Shown: positions 26,617 through 35,021, counted from the stretch's first letter. The stretch is 38,737 nt of DNA from Erwinia phyllosphaerae (GCF_019132875.1 NZ_JAHSPF010000018.1:1-38737); one strand, 5' to 3'. Made by a program: numbers and translations. Notes: generated by a model from the letters alone, not told the origin.

Positions 26617-26656
26617 TGTCTGCTGAAAAAAGTGGGTACGGAACGTCTTTTTGCCG

Positions 26657-28846
26657 TTAGCTGGCCTGCTGTCTGGACGAGGGTAAAGGGTTCAGCGCGC
26701 AGCCATTCAGGAAGCCTGGCAGAGTATCAGACGGCAAATAGCGTAACCGTCCGTTCTCCTCTTTTAACAACACCTGAAAAGACATGGCCGGGAAACCGTT
26801 AAAAACCATCGTCAGCGCCAGCACCGCGCCCTCTTTTTCTAAACGGCGTTCTGAAACGATCACCTGACTCATGCGCCAGCGCTGCGCCAGATCTGACTTG
26901 ATCGAGTCGATCTGCCAGGCGGGGTTCCTTGCCTCCAGCGCCGCGCTGTAGTAGCCAAACAGCGTGCGATAGGCGCGCTGTTTGGCCGTGTGGGCTTCCG
27001 GAGACTGGAGCTGCTTGTTCAGGGCGATTTCGCAGCGCAGCTGGTAGTTACTGGCAAAAGAGAGCGGCCTGTCGCCGTTGCTCACGAGGCTGGCAATAAC
27101 AAAATTCACGGCCAGCGTGTCCATCGTCACGGACGGTTTGGGCTGGTTTTCATCATTCCGCCAGCTGTCCGGCGCAACGCGAGTCAGCACCAGCAGCGGC
27201 GCATCCTGCGTGCTCAGGCGGGCGATAACCGGCGCTAAACCGATGTAGCCGTTAGGAATGGGCAACGGTAAGCTCAGCACCTGCGGAGCTGGATCGGGCG
27301 CCATGCCGTTTTGCGGTAGCCGCCAGATCTTAAGCAGCGGCGGTTTCTCTGCCGGTTTATCGCTCTCAACGCGACTCAGGTCGTCATCTGACCAGGCCAG
27401 CCCCACCAGCGCCATCCCTTTGCCGCTCCCCAGCCTGACCAGCGATAGCGGTTCGTCCGTTTCTTTCGCCTGCAGAGAGAAGCGTTGAATATTTTCAGCA
27501 TGGCCAGCGCCTAACTGCTGCCGCGCAACGGCAACGCGAACCGAATAATCTTTGCCGCTGTCGTCCCGGACAAACTGTTTTCCGTCTGCGGAAACCTGAA
27601 CGCCGCGCGCGAAGGCCCATGCGTGGGTAACTCTGCCGGACAAATCCCTTTCCAGCAGCATGTCATGCGCCAGAAAGCGATACTGATTGTGGATCGGCGC
27701 CGTTGGGCCATTAAGAAAATATTCGCTTTTCGTCCCATCATTTTGCATGAACGCTCTCTGCCCAATCTCAACCGTGGTTTTATTGCTGCTCAACACGCCG
27801 CGATGCGTCAGCGAAATCAGCGTCGGCTTATTATCAATAAGAGCGAATTTATTGATCGAGGCATCCGCATCCAGCGTGCAGGCATCGCTGCCTTTATCCG
27901 AACAGGGCGGTATCGACAGGAGGTGGCTTGCTTTGCCGGCAACATTCTGTCGGGTAATCACGAAGGGAATAAGGTGCACGCTGGTTTCTGAGAACGAATT
28001 GCGAGCCAGCGAAACCAGCGGCGGCGCATAAATGTTGTTATCGCCTTCAACCATGCCGGTTAGCAGCGGTGGTGTCGCCACCAGCGCCCCCGGAAAAGGC
28101 AAAGCGTTGACGTCGTTGCTTTCCGGCGTTGCCGCCAGCACCCGCATTTTTACGGTATTGCGTCTGAAATAGAAGGTGCGTACGCCGTAATCTTTACCGG
28201 GATCGCTGACGACTCCTCCCGGCACGGCACGGCCAACGATATAGCTGTCTGCTGTGGCGGGTTGTGGATCGTATTCAAACCAGGTCGAGCTTCCTTTGCC
28301 GTGGTAAGAGCCTGCCCCGCCCAGCGTTACGCCCATCAATACTTCTTTGGCTTCGTGTTCGCAGATGGAATAGTCAGAAAGCGGAACGTTGATTTTAGCG
28401 CGGCCCAGGCTGCCAATCTGACGACACAGCCGATAGGCAGACTGCTGCAAGCGCGTATCGCAATCGTTCTGCGTATAGCCGTAGGTGGCAAAGCCGTGCC
28501 GGTAGCAAAGGTCGTGCATCACGCAGGCCTGGCGAAAGCGCAACGAAATATCCGATCCTTCTTTTACCGTTTTAAAAGCGATTTTTTTCATCACGTAGGG
28601 GATGGAACAGTTCAGTCCGGTTCCCCGTCCGCCAATAATGGCTTCTGTATTTTGCGAAGAAGGATAGGTCGTAAATGTTGAAGGCGCTTCCGTTTCTCCC
28701 GGCTGCGCCAGGTCTGAATAAACCTCTTCAACGGCTACGCTGATATAAATGCGGCAGAGCGTAAAAATAACCGCCAGCACAATTAAACAGCATCCCACAA
28801 TACGGATCCAGAGGTGAGTAAGAATAATCTTTTCGATCGTTGCCAT
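26657..28846 (-). CDS. membrane-anchored protein with phospholipase A2-like HD signature
   Basis: A 729-residue protein. I do not recognise the full-length family. An N-terminal transmembrane helix spans about residues 12-40 (IRIVGCCLIVLAVIFTL), leaving the rest probably periplasmic. Residues 100-145 read RFRQACVMHDLCYRHGFATY then QNDCDTRL and YRLC. C108-x2-H111-D112-x-C114-Y115 matches the catalytic C-x2-H-D-x-C-Y signature of secreted and prokaryotic phospholipase A2, where His is the base and Asp binds calcium. Cysteines at 80, 108, 114, 129 and 141 could pair as disulfides. GGRGTG at 72-77 may act as the glycine-rich calcium loop, but that is inference. The remaining ~580 residues look like beta-rich repeats without a named domain. 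I chose ATG 28846 because it places the helix at the N-terminus; a TTG at 28999 would add 51 residues. It is convergent with gor. Confidence 0.7.
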   Translation of the reverse strand: MATIEKIILTHLWIRIVGCCLIVLAVIFTLCRIYISVAVEEVYSDLAQPGETEAPSTFTTYPSSQNTEAIIGGRGTGLNCSIPYVMKKIAFKTVKEGSDISLRFRQACVMHDLCYRHGFATYGYTQNDCDTRLQQSAYRLCRQIGSLGRAKINVPLSDYSICEHEAKEVLMGVTLGGAGSYHGKGSSTWFEYDPQPATADSYIVGRAVPGGVVSDPGKDYGVRTFYFRRNTVKMRVLAATPESNDVNALPFPGALVATPPLLTGMVEGDNNIYAPPLVSLARNSFSETSVHLIPFVITRQNVAGKASHLLSIPPCSDKGSDACTLDADASINKFALIDNKPTLISLTHRGVLSSNKTTVEIGQRAFMQNDGTKSEYFLNGPTAPIHNQYRFLAHDMLLERDLSGRVTHAWAFARGVQVSADGKQFVRDDSGKDYSVRVAVARQQLGAGHAENIQRFSLQAKETDEPLSLVRLGSGKGMALVGLAWSDDDLSRVESDKPAEKPPLLKIWRLPQNGMAPDPAPQVLSLPLPIPNGYIGLAPVIARLSTQDAPLLVLTRVAPDSWRNDENQPKPSVTMDTLAVNFVIASLVSNGDRPLSFASNYQLRCEIALNKQLQSPEAHTAKQRAYRTLFGYYSAALEARNPAWQIDSIKSDLAQRWRMSQVIVSERRLEKEGAVLALTMVFNGFPAMSFQVLLKEENGRLRYLPSDTLPGFLNGCALNPLPSSRQQAS

Positions 28847-29127
28847 AACAGGTATCCCGGTTAACTGAGTCGCTTCCCTGGTTTTTTTATAACAATCGTC
28901 ATAGAGAACGATTCGGCCTTTTCCTCCCGGCTTTGAAGGGAGTATAGGCACACTTATCTCCTCCCAGAGGTCGGCAAAGAAGCAAAAAGATAAATTCAAG
29001 ATATAAAACGGAGAAGGCGGGTGCGTACGCCATTAATAACTATCGCCGCAGGAAAGAATGGTGCTGTTTTATTTTTCAGCCGAAGGTCAGCGGGCGGTTA
29101 CTCCTGTTCTTGCGTGTCTCCCCAGGA

Positions 29128-29267
29128 CAGAAAAAAGCCAGCCGAAGCTGGCTGTAGACGAGTGACAAATTTAAACCAGCCGAAGCTAACTGCAGACGAC
29201 CGACAAATTTAAGCCAGCCGAAGCTGGCTGCAGACGAGTGAAAAATTCAAGCCAGCCGAAGCTGGCT
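29128..29267 (-). terminator. tandem array of four UUCG hairpins at the end of the catecholate receptor transcript
   Basis: Four hairpin units spaced exactly 38 bp lie at 29250-29267, 29212-29229, 29174-29191 and 29136-29153, in the order they would be transcribed. In RNA sense, each is AGCCAGC-UUCG-GCUGGCU, a seven-pair stem closed by the very stable C(UUCG)G loop. The third unit reads AGUUAGC-UUCG-GCUGGUU. Each hairpin is followed by a T-rich stretch, best after the last (TTTTTCTG), which is the classical terminator. The array begins 10 bp after the receptor stop. Confidence 0.9.
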
Positions 29268-29277
29268 ATGGTGATAG

Positions 29278-31446
29278 TTAAAACGATAGCGTCATACCGG
29301 CATAGTAAGCGCGGCCAGGTTCGTTATAGGTCGAAGCCCCTTCGTTTTCACGGTAGAGGCGTTTATCAAACAGGTTACTGATACCCGCTTTAAGCTGGAC
29401 GTTTTTAATAACGTCATAATTTACGCCAAGCCCGACAACGGAATAAGCCCCTACTTCTTTATCTGAAAGCGAGCCAACTTCAGTTCTCATTTCCGCATAC
29501 TTGCGCGGCTTTTGTCTTCCGTAAAAAGTCCAGTTAAGGTTAGCGGCAAGTTTTTCCGTTATTTTATAATCCAGCATAGTATTAATAGTATATTCAGGAA
29601 TAATCGATAGCGGATTGCCGGTGTCTTTATTTTCTGAAGTAATCATATAAGTTGCGTTGGTGCGCCATTCCAGCTTTTCTTTAATGACCGGCACCGTCAG
29701 ATTACCTTCCAGCCCTTCCACCAGCGCTTTGCCGCCGTTTTCCCAGCGCAAGACGTGATAGCCATTAGAGGCATAGCCAAATACGTTGGTACCGGAAACG
29801 ATTTTACTTTTATAGTCGTTGCGGAAATAGGTGATGCCAGCGGCATAACCCTCGTAGTTAAACTCCAGGCCAAGCTCTTTGTTAATGCTGATTTCAGGGC
29901 TGAGATCCGGATTGCCCAATAAATAGCATTTTTCTTTAATACCAATGGGGCAACCATTTCCCCTGGTCACCAGCAGATAACCGTTGGTTGACTGGTAGAG
30001 ATTAGGCGCTTTAAACACGCGGGCGATACCGGCTTTCAGCTTGAAATAGTCTCCCAGCGCCTGGGAGGCATTAAGACTTGGGCTAAAATTAGCACCAAAC
30101 TTACTGTGGTAGTCAAAGCGCAGACCCGGGATCAGGTTGGTGCCGACGACCGGCTCAATGTTGTCTTCAAAATAGAGCGCGCTCAGCTCCGCGCTATTTT
30201 TAGCGCTGCGATTGCTCGCAATACCGCTACCCGTTACGCCGCTGGCGTTGGTTGTCTGCATAGAAGCCGGATCGTCAAGCGCCTCGCGGTTCCACTCCGC
30301 GCCAAGCGTCAGCGTTTGTTCCAGCCATTTTTCCAGCGGAACCGTTACCTCGCCGCTGGTACGGTAGTTTTGCAGACGGCTGGTATTATAAACATCGTTG
30401 GTAATCATCCCTTCTACGCGGCCCGTCGTACCTTCATGCAGGCGGGTATTATTGGTTTTTTCATAATAGAGGCCGACTTTCGACTGCCCCCAGTCCCAGA
30501 CGCCGTTATGCGTGACCCCATAGCTTTGACGATACATACGGTTCGTTTCATGTCCGTAAAGCGTTGGCACCAGATCGCTGGTATTGCCGTTGCTGTGCTG
30601 CGTATCGCCCGCATAAATATTGCCCTGGCGGCTATAGCCAAGATCGAAATCAACGATTTGCGTCGGCTTCATTTTCCATGAAAACTGCGCGTTCACATCC
30701 TTATTACGCACGCCTTCGTGCCCGGCCGCGTAGCTGCCGTTTTCGGCCGTATTGATATCGTAAGCATCGGCATCGGTTTTGTTGAGGTTGCCGTAAAGGC
30801 GCATGGTCAGCGCCTCGCCAGCCAGCGGGCCGCTCAGGTTGAAGTTGGCGCGCCTGGTCGCGCCTTCCTTGTCGTTTTCCGGCTGGTTGGTGAACAGCGA
30901 CAGCGAGCCGTGCCAGTCGTTAGTCGGGCGTTTGGTGATGATATTAATCACGCCGCCCGCCGCGCCGGAACCGTAGCGCGCCGCAGCCGGGCCGCGCAGC
31001 ACGTCTATGCGCTTGACCATCTCCGCCGGTACCCAGTTGCTGTCGCCGCGTGAATCACGTTCGCCGCGCCAGCTGTAACGTACGGAATTACGGGACAGCG
31101 TAGGCACCCCGTCGATCAGGATCAGCGTGTTTTCCGGCCCCATGCCGCGAATATCAATCTGGCGATTGTTGCCACGGCTGCCGGTAGCGCTGTTGCCGGT
31201 AAGATTAACGCCGGGCATTTTGCGGATAATGTCGGAAAGGTCGTTAACCGGTGGATCTTTGGCAATATCTTCGGCGGTAATGACCGAAACGCCAGGCTGC
31301 TGTTTTAACTGCTCTTCCGCTGAGCGGGTGACGACCATTTGCGGTTCGTCTTCTTTGACTTCTTCGGCGGCAAAAACCGGCGCGCTTAACAATCCCATCA
31401 GCATCGTTGCCAGAGGGTTAAGTTTAAAGACATTAGCGTTAACCAT
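29278..31446 (-). CDS. iroN: TonB-dependent catecholate siderophore receptor, IroN/FepA type
   Basis: A 722-residue outer-membrane receptor for ferric enterobactin-like catecholates. The signal peptide is at about 1-26 (LNPLATMLMGLLSAPVFA), with a TonB box-like PQMVVTR near 36. Plug motifs are DIIRKMPGVNLTGNSATGSRGNNRQIDIRGMGPENTLILIDG, YSWRGERDSRGD and VLRGPAAARYGSGAAGGVINIITKRP. The barrel ends YNEPGRAYYAGMTLSF. It resembles IroN of Salmonella/E. coli more than FepA in the regions I recall (SLSLFTNQPENDKEGATRRANF, YEKTNNTRLHEG, ENKDTGNPLSIIPEYTIN, GRQKPRK). IroN takes salmochelin as well as enterobactin, but salmochelin uptake here is not shown, and no iroBCDE genes are nearby. ATG 31446 follows GGGACGGA. 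A Fur-box match lies upstream and a hairpin array ends the gene. Confidence 0.93.
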   Translation of the reverse strand: MVNANVFKLNPLATMLMGLLSAPVFAAEEVKEDEPQMVVTRSAEEQLKQQPGVSVITAEDIAKDPPVNDLSDIIRKMPGVNLTGNSATGSRGNNRQIDIRGMGPENTLILIDGVPTLSRNSVRYSWRGERDSRGDSNWVPAEMVKRIDVLRGPAAARYGSGAAGGVINIITKRPTNDWHGSLSLFTNQPENDKEGATRRANFNLSGPLAGEALTMRLYGNLNKTDADAYDINTAENGSYAAGHEGVRNKDVNAQFSWKMKPTQIVDFDLGYSRQGNIYAGDTQHSNGNTSDLVPTLYGHETNRMYRQSYGVTHNGVWDWGQSKVGLYYEKTNNTRLHEGTTGRVEGMITNDVYNTSRLQNYRTSGEVTVPLEKWLEQTLTLGAEWNREALDDPASMQTTNASGVTGSGIASNRSAKNSAELSALYFEDNIEPVVGTNLIPGLRFDYHSKFGANFSPSLNASQALGDYFKLKAGIARVFKAPNLYQSTNGYLLVTRGNGCPIGIKEKCYLLGNPDLSPEISINKELGLEFNYEGYAAGITYFRNDYKSKIVSGTNVFGYASNGYHVLRWENGGKALVEGLEGNLTVPVIKEKLEWRTNATYMITSENKDTGNPLSIIPEYTINTMLDYKITEKLAANLNWTFYGRQKPRKYAEMRTEVGSLSDKEVGAYSVVGLGVNYDVIKNVQLKAGISNLFDKRLYRENEGASTYNEPGRAYYAGMTLSF

Positions 31447-31489
31447 ATTCCGTCCCTGATTATGTGTCCGTATGTTAATGAATGCGCAT

Positions 31490-31508
31490 GATAACGATAA
31501 TTGTTTCT
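31490..31508 (-). promoter_or_regulatory. Fur box before the catecholate receptor
   Basis: GATAACGATAATTGTTTCT matches GATAATGATAATCATTATC at 13 of 19 positions by my count. It lies 44 bp upstream of the receptor start codon, appropriate for Fur repression. Confidence 0.72.
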
Positions 31509-31646
31509 ATTTGCATTATATTGACATAACTTCACAAAACCGCTGCGGGGGTCACGCTTTTGGTTTTAGCGCGTACATTTTCTTCAGGCGATTGGGACTG
31601 GCCGCTGGCGTCCGTAAGACAGCAGCGAATGGCGGAATAAAGCAGT

Positions 31647-31672
31647 AAGGCCGCACGCTATGGTGTGGCCTT
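31647..31672. terminator. hairpin in the intergenic region downstream of the amidohydrolase
   Basis: AAGGCCGCAC and GTGTGGCCTT pair around the loop GCTATG, 14 bp beyond the amidohydrolase stop. The plus-strand version pairs with one G-U; the minus-strand version has one A-C mismatch and only a weak T-rich tail. It is probably the end of the three-gene operon, but imperfect. Confidence 0.45.
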
Positions 31673-31685
31673 GTTTCGAAGGGGA

Positions 31686-33548
31686 TCAGAAAGCGAAGCA
31701 GGAACAGCCCAGTGCGCCCCAGAAAGCATTGTCGTCCGAAACGGGCACCGTTGAATGCCGCGCCACGTTATGCGAATGCTGATGTACGCCGCATGGGCCG
31801 CTGCACTGATGTATCTGCTGCGTCAGACCCGCGCGCGTAGCAGGCGGCGCGCTGCGATAGTGGCCAGGTACGTTCACCACCGGTGACCATTCTGGCAACA
31901 CCGGAATCGAAGGCGGCGAAAGCGGACTGAAGCCACCTGCGGCATAAACAATTTTGCCATCCACCATCGTCAGCACCGACTCAATGCCCTTGATCTCTTC
32001 CTCCGGCACGCTGAAATAGTCTTTGGACAAAATCACCAGATCCGCCAGCTGACCAGCCTTGATCTGCCCTTTTTTACCCTGCTCGCTGGAGAACCAGGCG
32101 CTGCCCTGCGTCCACAGCATCAGGGCCGTTTCGCGATCCAGCCGGGCGCTATCGTCATACATCGCCATACCGCCTACGGTACGTCCTGAAACCAGCCAGT
32201 AAAGCGCGGTCCACGGATTGTAACTTGCCACGCGGGTAGCATCCGTTCCCAGACCAACCGGCAGCTCTGCGTTTAACATTTTCGCCACCGGCGGCGTTTG
32301 TTTTACCGCTTCTTTTCCATAACGCTCCGCAAAATATTCGCCCTGGAACGCCATACGGTGCTGCACGGCAATACCGCCGCCAAGCCGTTTTACGCGCTCA
32401 ATATTGGCTTCGGTAATGGTTTCAGCATGATCGAAAAACCAGTGCAGGCCGTTAAAAGGAATATCGCGGTCAACCTTCTCAAACACGTCCAGCATGCGGC
32501 TGATGGATTCGTTATAGGTAGCGTGCAGACGGAACGGCCAGCGATGCTCGACAAGGTGCCGTACCACGCGCTCCAGCTCATCCTCCATGCCCGGCGCCAG
32601 ATCGGGACGCGGTTCCAGAAAATCCTCAAAATCGGCAGCGGAAAATACCAGCATTTCGCCCGCGCCGTTATGCCGATAGAAATCGGTGCCCTGTCCCGGC
32701 TTAAGCATATCCGTCCACTTTTCGAAATCTTCGACTTCGTGTCCCGGACGCTGGGTGAAAAGGTTATAGGCGATGCGTACCGTCAGCTGCTTCTTCTTAT
32801 GCAGTTCGGCAATCACCTCATAATCGTCGGGATAGTTCTGGAAGCCGCCGCCCGCGTCGATGGCGCTGGTCAGACCCAGCCGGTTCAGCTCGCGCATAAA
32901 CTGCCGTGTAGAGTTAACCTGCTGTTCCAGCGGAAGTTTTGGCCCTTTCGCCAGCGTCGCGTACAGCAGCATCGCGTTAGGCCGCGCAATCAGCATCCCG
33001 GTTGGATTGCCGTTGCCGTCACGCTGGATCTCACCGCCCGGCGGGTTTGGCGTATCGCGAGTGTAACCCACCACTTTTAACGCGGCGCGATTAAGCAAGG
33101 CGCGATCGTAAAGGTGCAGAATAAAAACTGGCGTATCGGGTGCGGCTTCGTTGATCTCGTCCAGCGTAGGCATGCGCCGCTCGGCAAACTGAAATTCGTT
33201 CCAGCCACCAACAACCCTCACCCACTGCGGATTTGGCGTGCGCAGCGCCTGCTCTTTCAACATTCTTAACGCATCGGCCAGTGAAGGTACGCCTTCCCAG
33301 CGCAGTTCAAGGTTATAATTCAGTCCGCCACGGATCAGGTGCAGATGCGAATCGTTTAAGCCGGGAATACCGGTAGAGCCATGTAAATCAACGATCTGTG
33401 TCGCGTCGTCGGCATACTGCATCGCTTCCGCTTCGCTGCCGACGGCCAGAAATTTCCCGTCTTTAATAGCCACCGCCGTTGCCAGTGGGTTATCACGATC
33501 TACCGTATGAAACTTGCCGTTGGTCAGAATCAATGTCGCGTTATTCAT
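31686..33548 (-). CDS. amidohydrolase family protein, YtcJ-like
   Basis: A 620-residue metal-dependent hydrolase of the amidohydrolase-3 (YtcJ) group. The metal HxH is H68 and H70 in GLNDSHLHLIRGG, then LHATYNES and HWFFDHAETI provide later histidines, and GLGTDATR holds the probable catalytic aspartate. AGQLADLVILSKDYFSVP is the usual closing strand region. The final ~55 residues, after VLPEWSPVVNVPGHY, are unusual: a Cys/His-rich tail with CSGPCGVHQHSH and GCSCFAF that could bind metal. The start ATG overlaps the stop of the upstream ABM gene by 4 bp (ATGA), so translation is coupled. Substrate unknown; the operon neighbours are an isochorismatase-fold hydrolase and an ABM-domain protein. 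Confidence 0.88.
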   Translation of the reverse strand: MNNATLILTNGKFHTVDRDNPLATAVAIKDGKFLAVGSEAEAMQYADDATQIVDLHGSTGIPGLNDSHLHLIRGGLNYNLELRWEGVPSLADALRMLKEQALRTPNPQWVRVVGGWNEFQFAERRMPTLDEINEAAPDTPVFILHLYDRALLNRAALKVVGYTRDTPNPPGGEIQRDGNGNPTGMLIARPNAMLLYATLAKGPKLPLEQQVNSTRQFMRELNRLGLTSAIDAGGGFQNYPDDYEVIAELHKKKQLTVRIAYNLFTQRPGHEVEDFEKWTDMLKPGQGTDFYRHNGAGEMLVFSAADFEDFLEPRPDLAPGMEDELERVVRHLVEHRWPFRLHATYNESISRMLDVFEKVDRDIPFNGLHWFFDHAETITEANIERVKRLGGGIAVQHRMAFQGEYFAERYGKEAVKQTPPVAKMLNAELPVGLGTDATRVASYNPWTALYWLVSGRTVGGMAMYDDSARLDRETALMLWTQGSAWFSSEQGKKGQIKAGQLADLVILSKDYFSVPEEEIKGIESVLTMVDGKIVYAAGGFSPLSPPSIPVLPEWSPVVNVPGHYRSAPPATRAGLTQQIHQCSGPCGVHQHSHNVARHSTVPVSDDNAFWGALGCSCFAF

Positions 33549-34120
33549 GATTTTTCTCCGGGCTTCGCCGTTGGGCTGAGCCAGTTTTTAAGCAGGCGCG
33601 TTATCGCTGGCATCCATAACCAGACCACCAGAGCGACGACGCTGGCATCGTTAAGCAAATGGCCCTGTAGCGTGCCTTTTAAGCCAGGCAACAGCGTGCT
33701 CCAGAACCACGGCACCAGATTGGTAGAAGGAAAAATCACCGCCAGCGTGACCAGAAACTGTTTCCAGCGCGGGGGCGAACGGTGAGTTAACGTTTCCGGC
33801 GTGAACCAGAATGCCGCACCGGGACGCATTTCGATATGTTCCTGGCCGCTGAGCATTGATGGCAGTTCTGCTATCCGCGCTTTGCGGTCGTCGGACTGTA
33901 GCCAGCGCCAGAGATTATCCATATTGTCGAAACGGATCAGGATGGTCCAGGTCAGCTCACCGTGGACCGGGCGCAGAACGTTAACGCCAAGATGGCCCGG
34001 GTAGCGTGCCGCCTCCGGCATAATCACGTTCAGCCAGCGTTCATAATCCGGCTGTCGGCCAGCCAGCACCTGGTGGGTGATCACCAGCGTGATATGTTCA
34101 GGTTGGTTAGGCCAGTCCAC
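33545..34120 (-). CDS. antibiotic biosynthesis monooxygenase (ABM) domain membrane protein
   Basis: A 191-residue protein. Residues about 6-100 (ITLVITHQVLAGRQPDYERWLNVIMPEAARYPGHLGVNVLRP and following WTILIRFDNMDNLWRWLQS) form a ferredoxin-like ABM domain, a fold shared by small monooxygenases and heme-degrading enzymes. Two probable membrane helices follow, at about 121-145 (FLVTLAVIFPSTNLVPWFW) and 157-175 (VVALVVWLWMPAITRLL). The combination matches DUF-type ABM proteins of proteobacteria with unknown reactions. I chose GTG 34120 because AAGGAG lies 6 nt upstream; an ATG at 34162 has no site and would add 14 residues. It lies between an isochorismatase-fold gene and the amidohydrolase in the same operon. 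Confidence 0.85.
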   Translation of the reverse strand: MDWPNQPEHITLVITHQVLAGRQPDYERWLNVIMPEAARYPGHLGVNVLRPVHGELTWTILIRFDNMDNLWRWLQSDDRKARIAELPSMLSGQEHIEMRPGAAFWFTPETLTHRSPPRWKQFLVTLAVIFPSTNLVPWFWSTLLPGLKGTLQGHLLNDASVVALVVWLWMPAITRLLKNWLSPTAKPGEKS

Positions 34121-34138
34121 GTTTTTCTCCTTCCGGTT

Positions 34139-34158
34139 TTCCCGGCCGTAGCCGGGAA
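34139..34158 (-). promoter_or_regulatory. intercistronic hairpin with UACG loop
   Basis: TTCCCGGC at 34139-34146 and GCCGGGAA at 34151-34158 pair perfectly. In the operon RNA the loop is C(UACG)G, a UNCG-class stable tetraloop. It lies between the isochorismatase stop and the ABM gene ribosome site, where it could limit read-through or protect the upstream message. The core CCGGCCGTAGCCGGG also occurs at 24016-24031. Confidence 0.6.
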
Positions 34159-34164
34159 GCATAA

Positions 34165-34806
34165 TCAGGCTTTACGGGCTGGCGCTTTATGAACCAGCGT
34201 ATAGGCATAGTCCACGCCCATACCGTAAGCGCCGCTGTGCTCACGAACCAGATCCATCACCGCGTCGTAGGTTTCTTTGCGTGACCAGTCGCGCTGGTAT
34301 TCCAGCAGCACCTGCTGCCAGGTTACCGGCACCGCGCCGGCCTGCACCATCCGGTCGATTGAACGCTCGTGAGCGTCCACGCTGGTGCCGCCTGAAGTAT
34401 CCGTCACCACATACACTTCGTAGCCCGCCTTCAGCGCCATCAGCGCCGGGAAAGTCAGACAGACTTCCGTCCACAGCGCGGAAATCACCAGCTTCTTACG
34501 CCCTGTGGCCTCTACCGCCTGCACAAACGCCGCATCTTCCCAGGAGTTCATCGAGGTGCGCTCAATCGGCGTGACGTCCGGATGCACCGCCAGCAGTTCC
34601 GGCCAGATGTAGCCGCTGAAGCTTTCCGTTTCTACCGAGGTGTAAATCACCGGCACGTTAAAAACCTTGCCCGCTTTGGCCAGCGCCACGGTGTTATTTT
34701 TAAGCTGCTGGCGATCGATATTGGCGACGCCGAAGGACATCTGTGGCTGGTGGTCGATAAAAATCAGCGTAGAGTTCTGCGGATCTAACAGGTCGAGAGT
34801 GGACAT
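34165..34806 (-). CDS. isochorismatase-fold cysteine hydrolase, YcaC-like
   Basis: A 213-residue cytosolic hydrolase of the isochorismatase-like family, resembling E. coli YcaC (208 residues). The nucleophile is C116 in SALWTEVCLTFPAL, and the acid is D18 in LIFIDHQPQM. At the usual Lys position YcaC-type members vary; here R83 in IERTSMNSW is the candidate. VVTDTSGGTSVDAHERSIDRMVQAGAVPVTW is typical of the YcaC branch. The substrate is unknown. I chose ATG 34806 for its AGAGGAAG site and family-like start; an in-frame start at 34923 would add 39 residues. It is the first gene of a three-gene operon, divergent from an alpha/beta hydrolase. Confidence 0.88.
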   Translation of the reverse strand: MSTLDLLDPQNSTLIFIDHQPQMSFGVANIDRQQLKNNTVALAKAGKVFNVPVIYTSVETESFSGYIWPELLAVHPDVTPIERTSMNSWEDAAFVQAVEATGRKKLVISALWTEVCLTFPALMALKAGYEVYVVTDTSGGTSVDAHERSIDRMVQAGAVPVTWQQVLLEYQRDWSRKETYDAVMDLVREHSGAYGMGVDYAYTLVHKAPARKA

Positions 34807-34893
34807 GATGACTTCCTCTTTTAAGTGGGTTGTTGTGCTGCCGAAATCAACAATAAGAGAGGAAGACGCAGACGGATAGCGGAAAGAATTTGG

Positions 34894-34987
34894 CAACTCG
34901 TTAAGTTTTTTTTGACAACTCACTTAAGAAAATAACTTTATCTATCAGCAAGATGAATGCAACAAAATCCTTCAACAACTTGTTAAA
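34894..34987. promoter_or_regulatory. three direct repeats in the divergent promoter region
   Basis: CAACTCGTTAAG (34894-34905), CAACTCACTTAAG (34916-34928) and CAACTTGTTAAA (34976-34987) share the pattern CAACT-n2-4-TTAA. The first two are 22 bp apart, about two helical turns. The 256-bp space drives the isochorismatase operon and the alpha/beta hydrolase in opposite directions, so these may be regulator sites; the regulator is not identified. Confidence 0.4.
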
Positions 34988-35021
34988 AAATTTGCTTTAG
35001 GTATCCGACAAAAGGAGCGCT

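Noticed and set aside
29021..29212. A 63-codon plus-strand frame over the hairpin array.
   Set aside because: It crosses the 38-bp hairpin units and has no ribosome site; the hairpins explain the sequence better.
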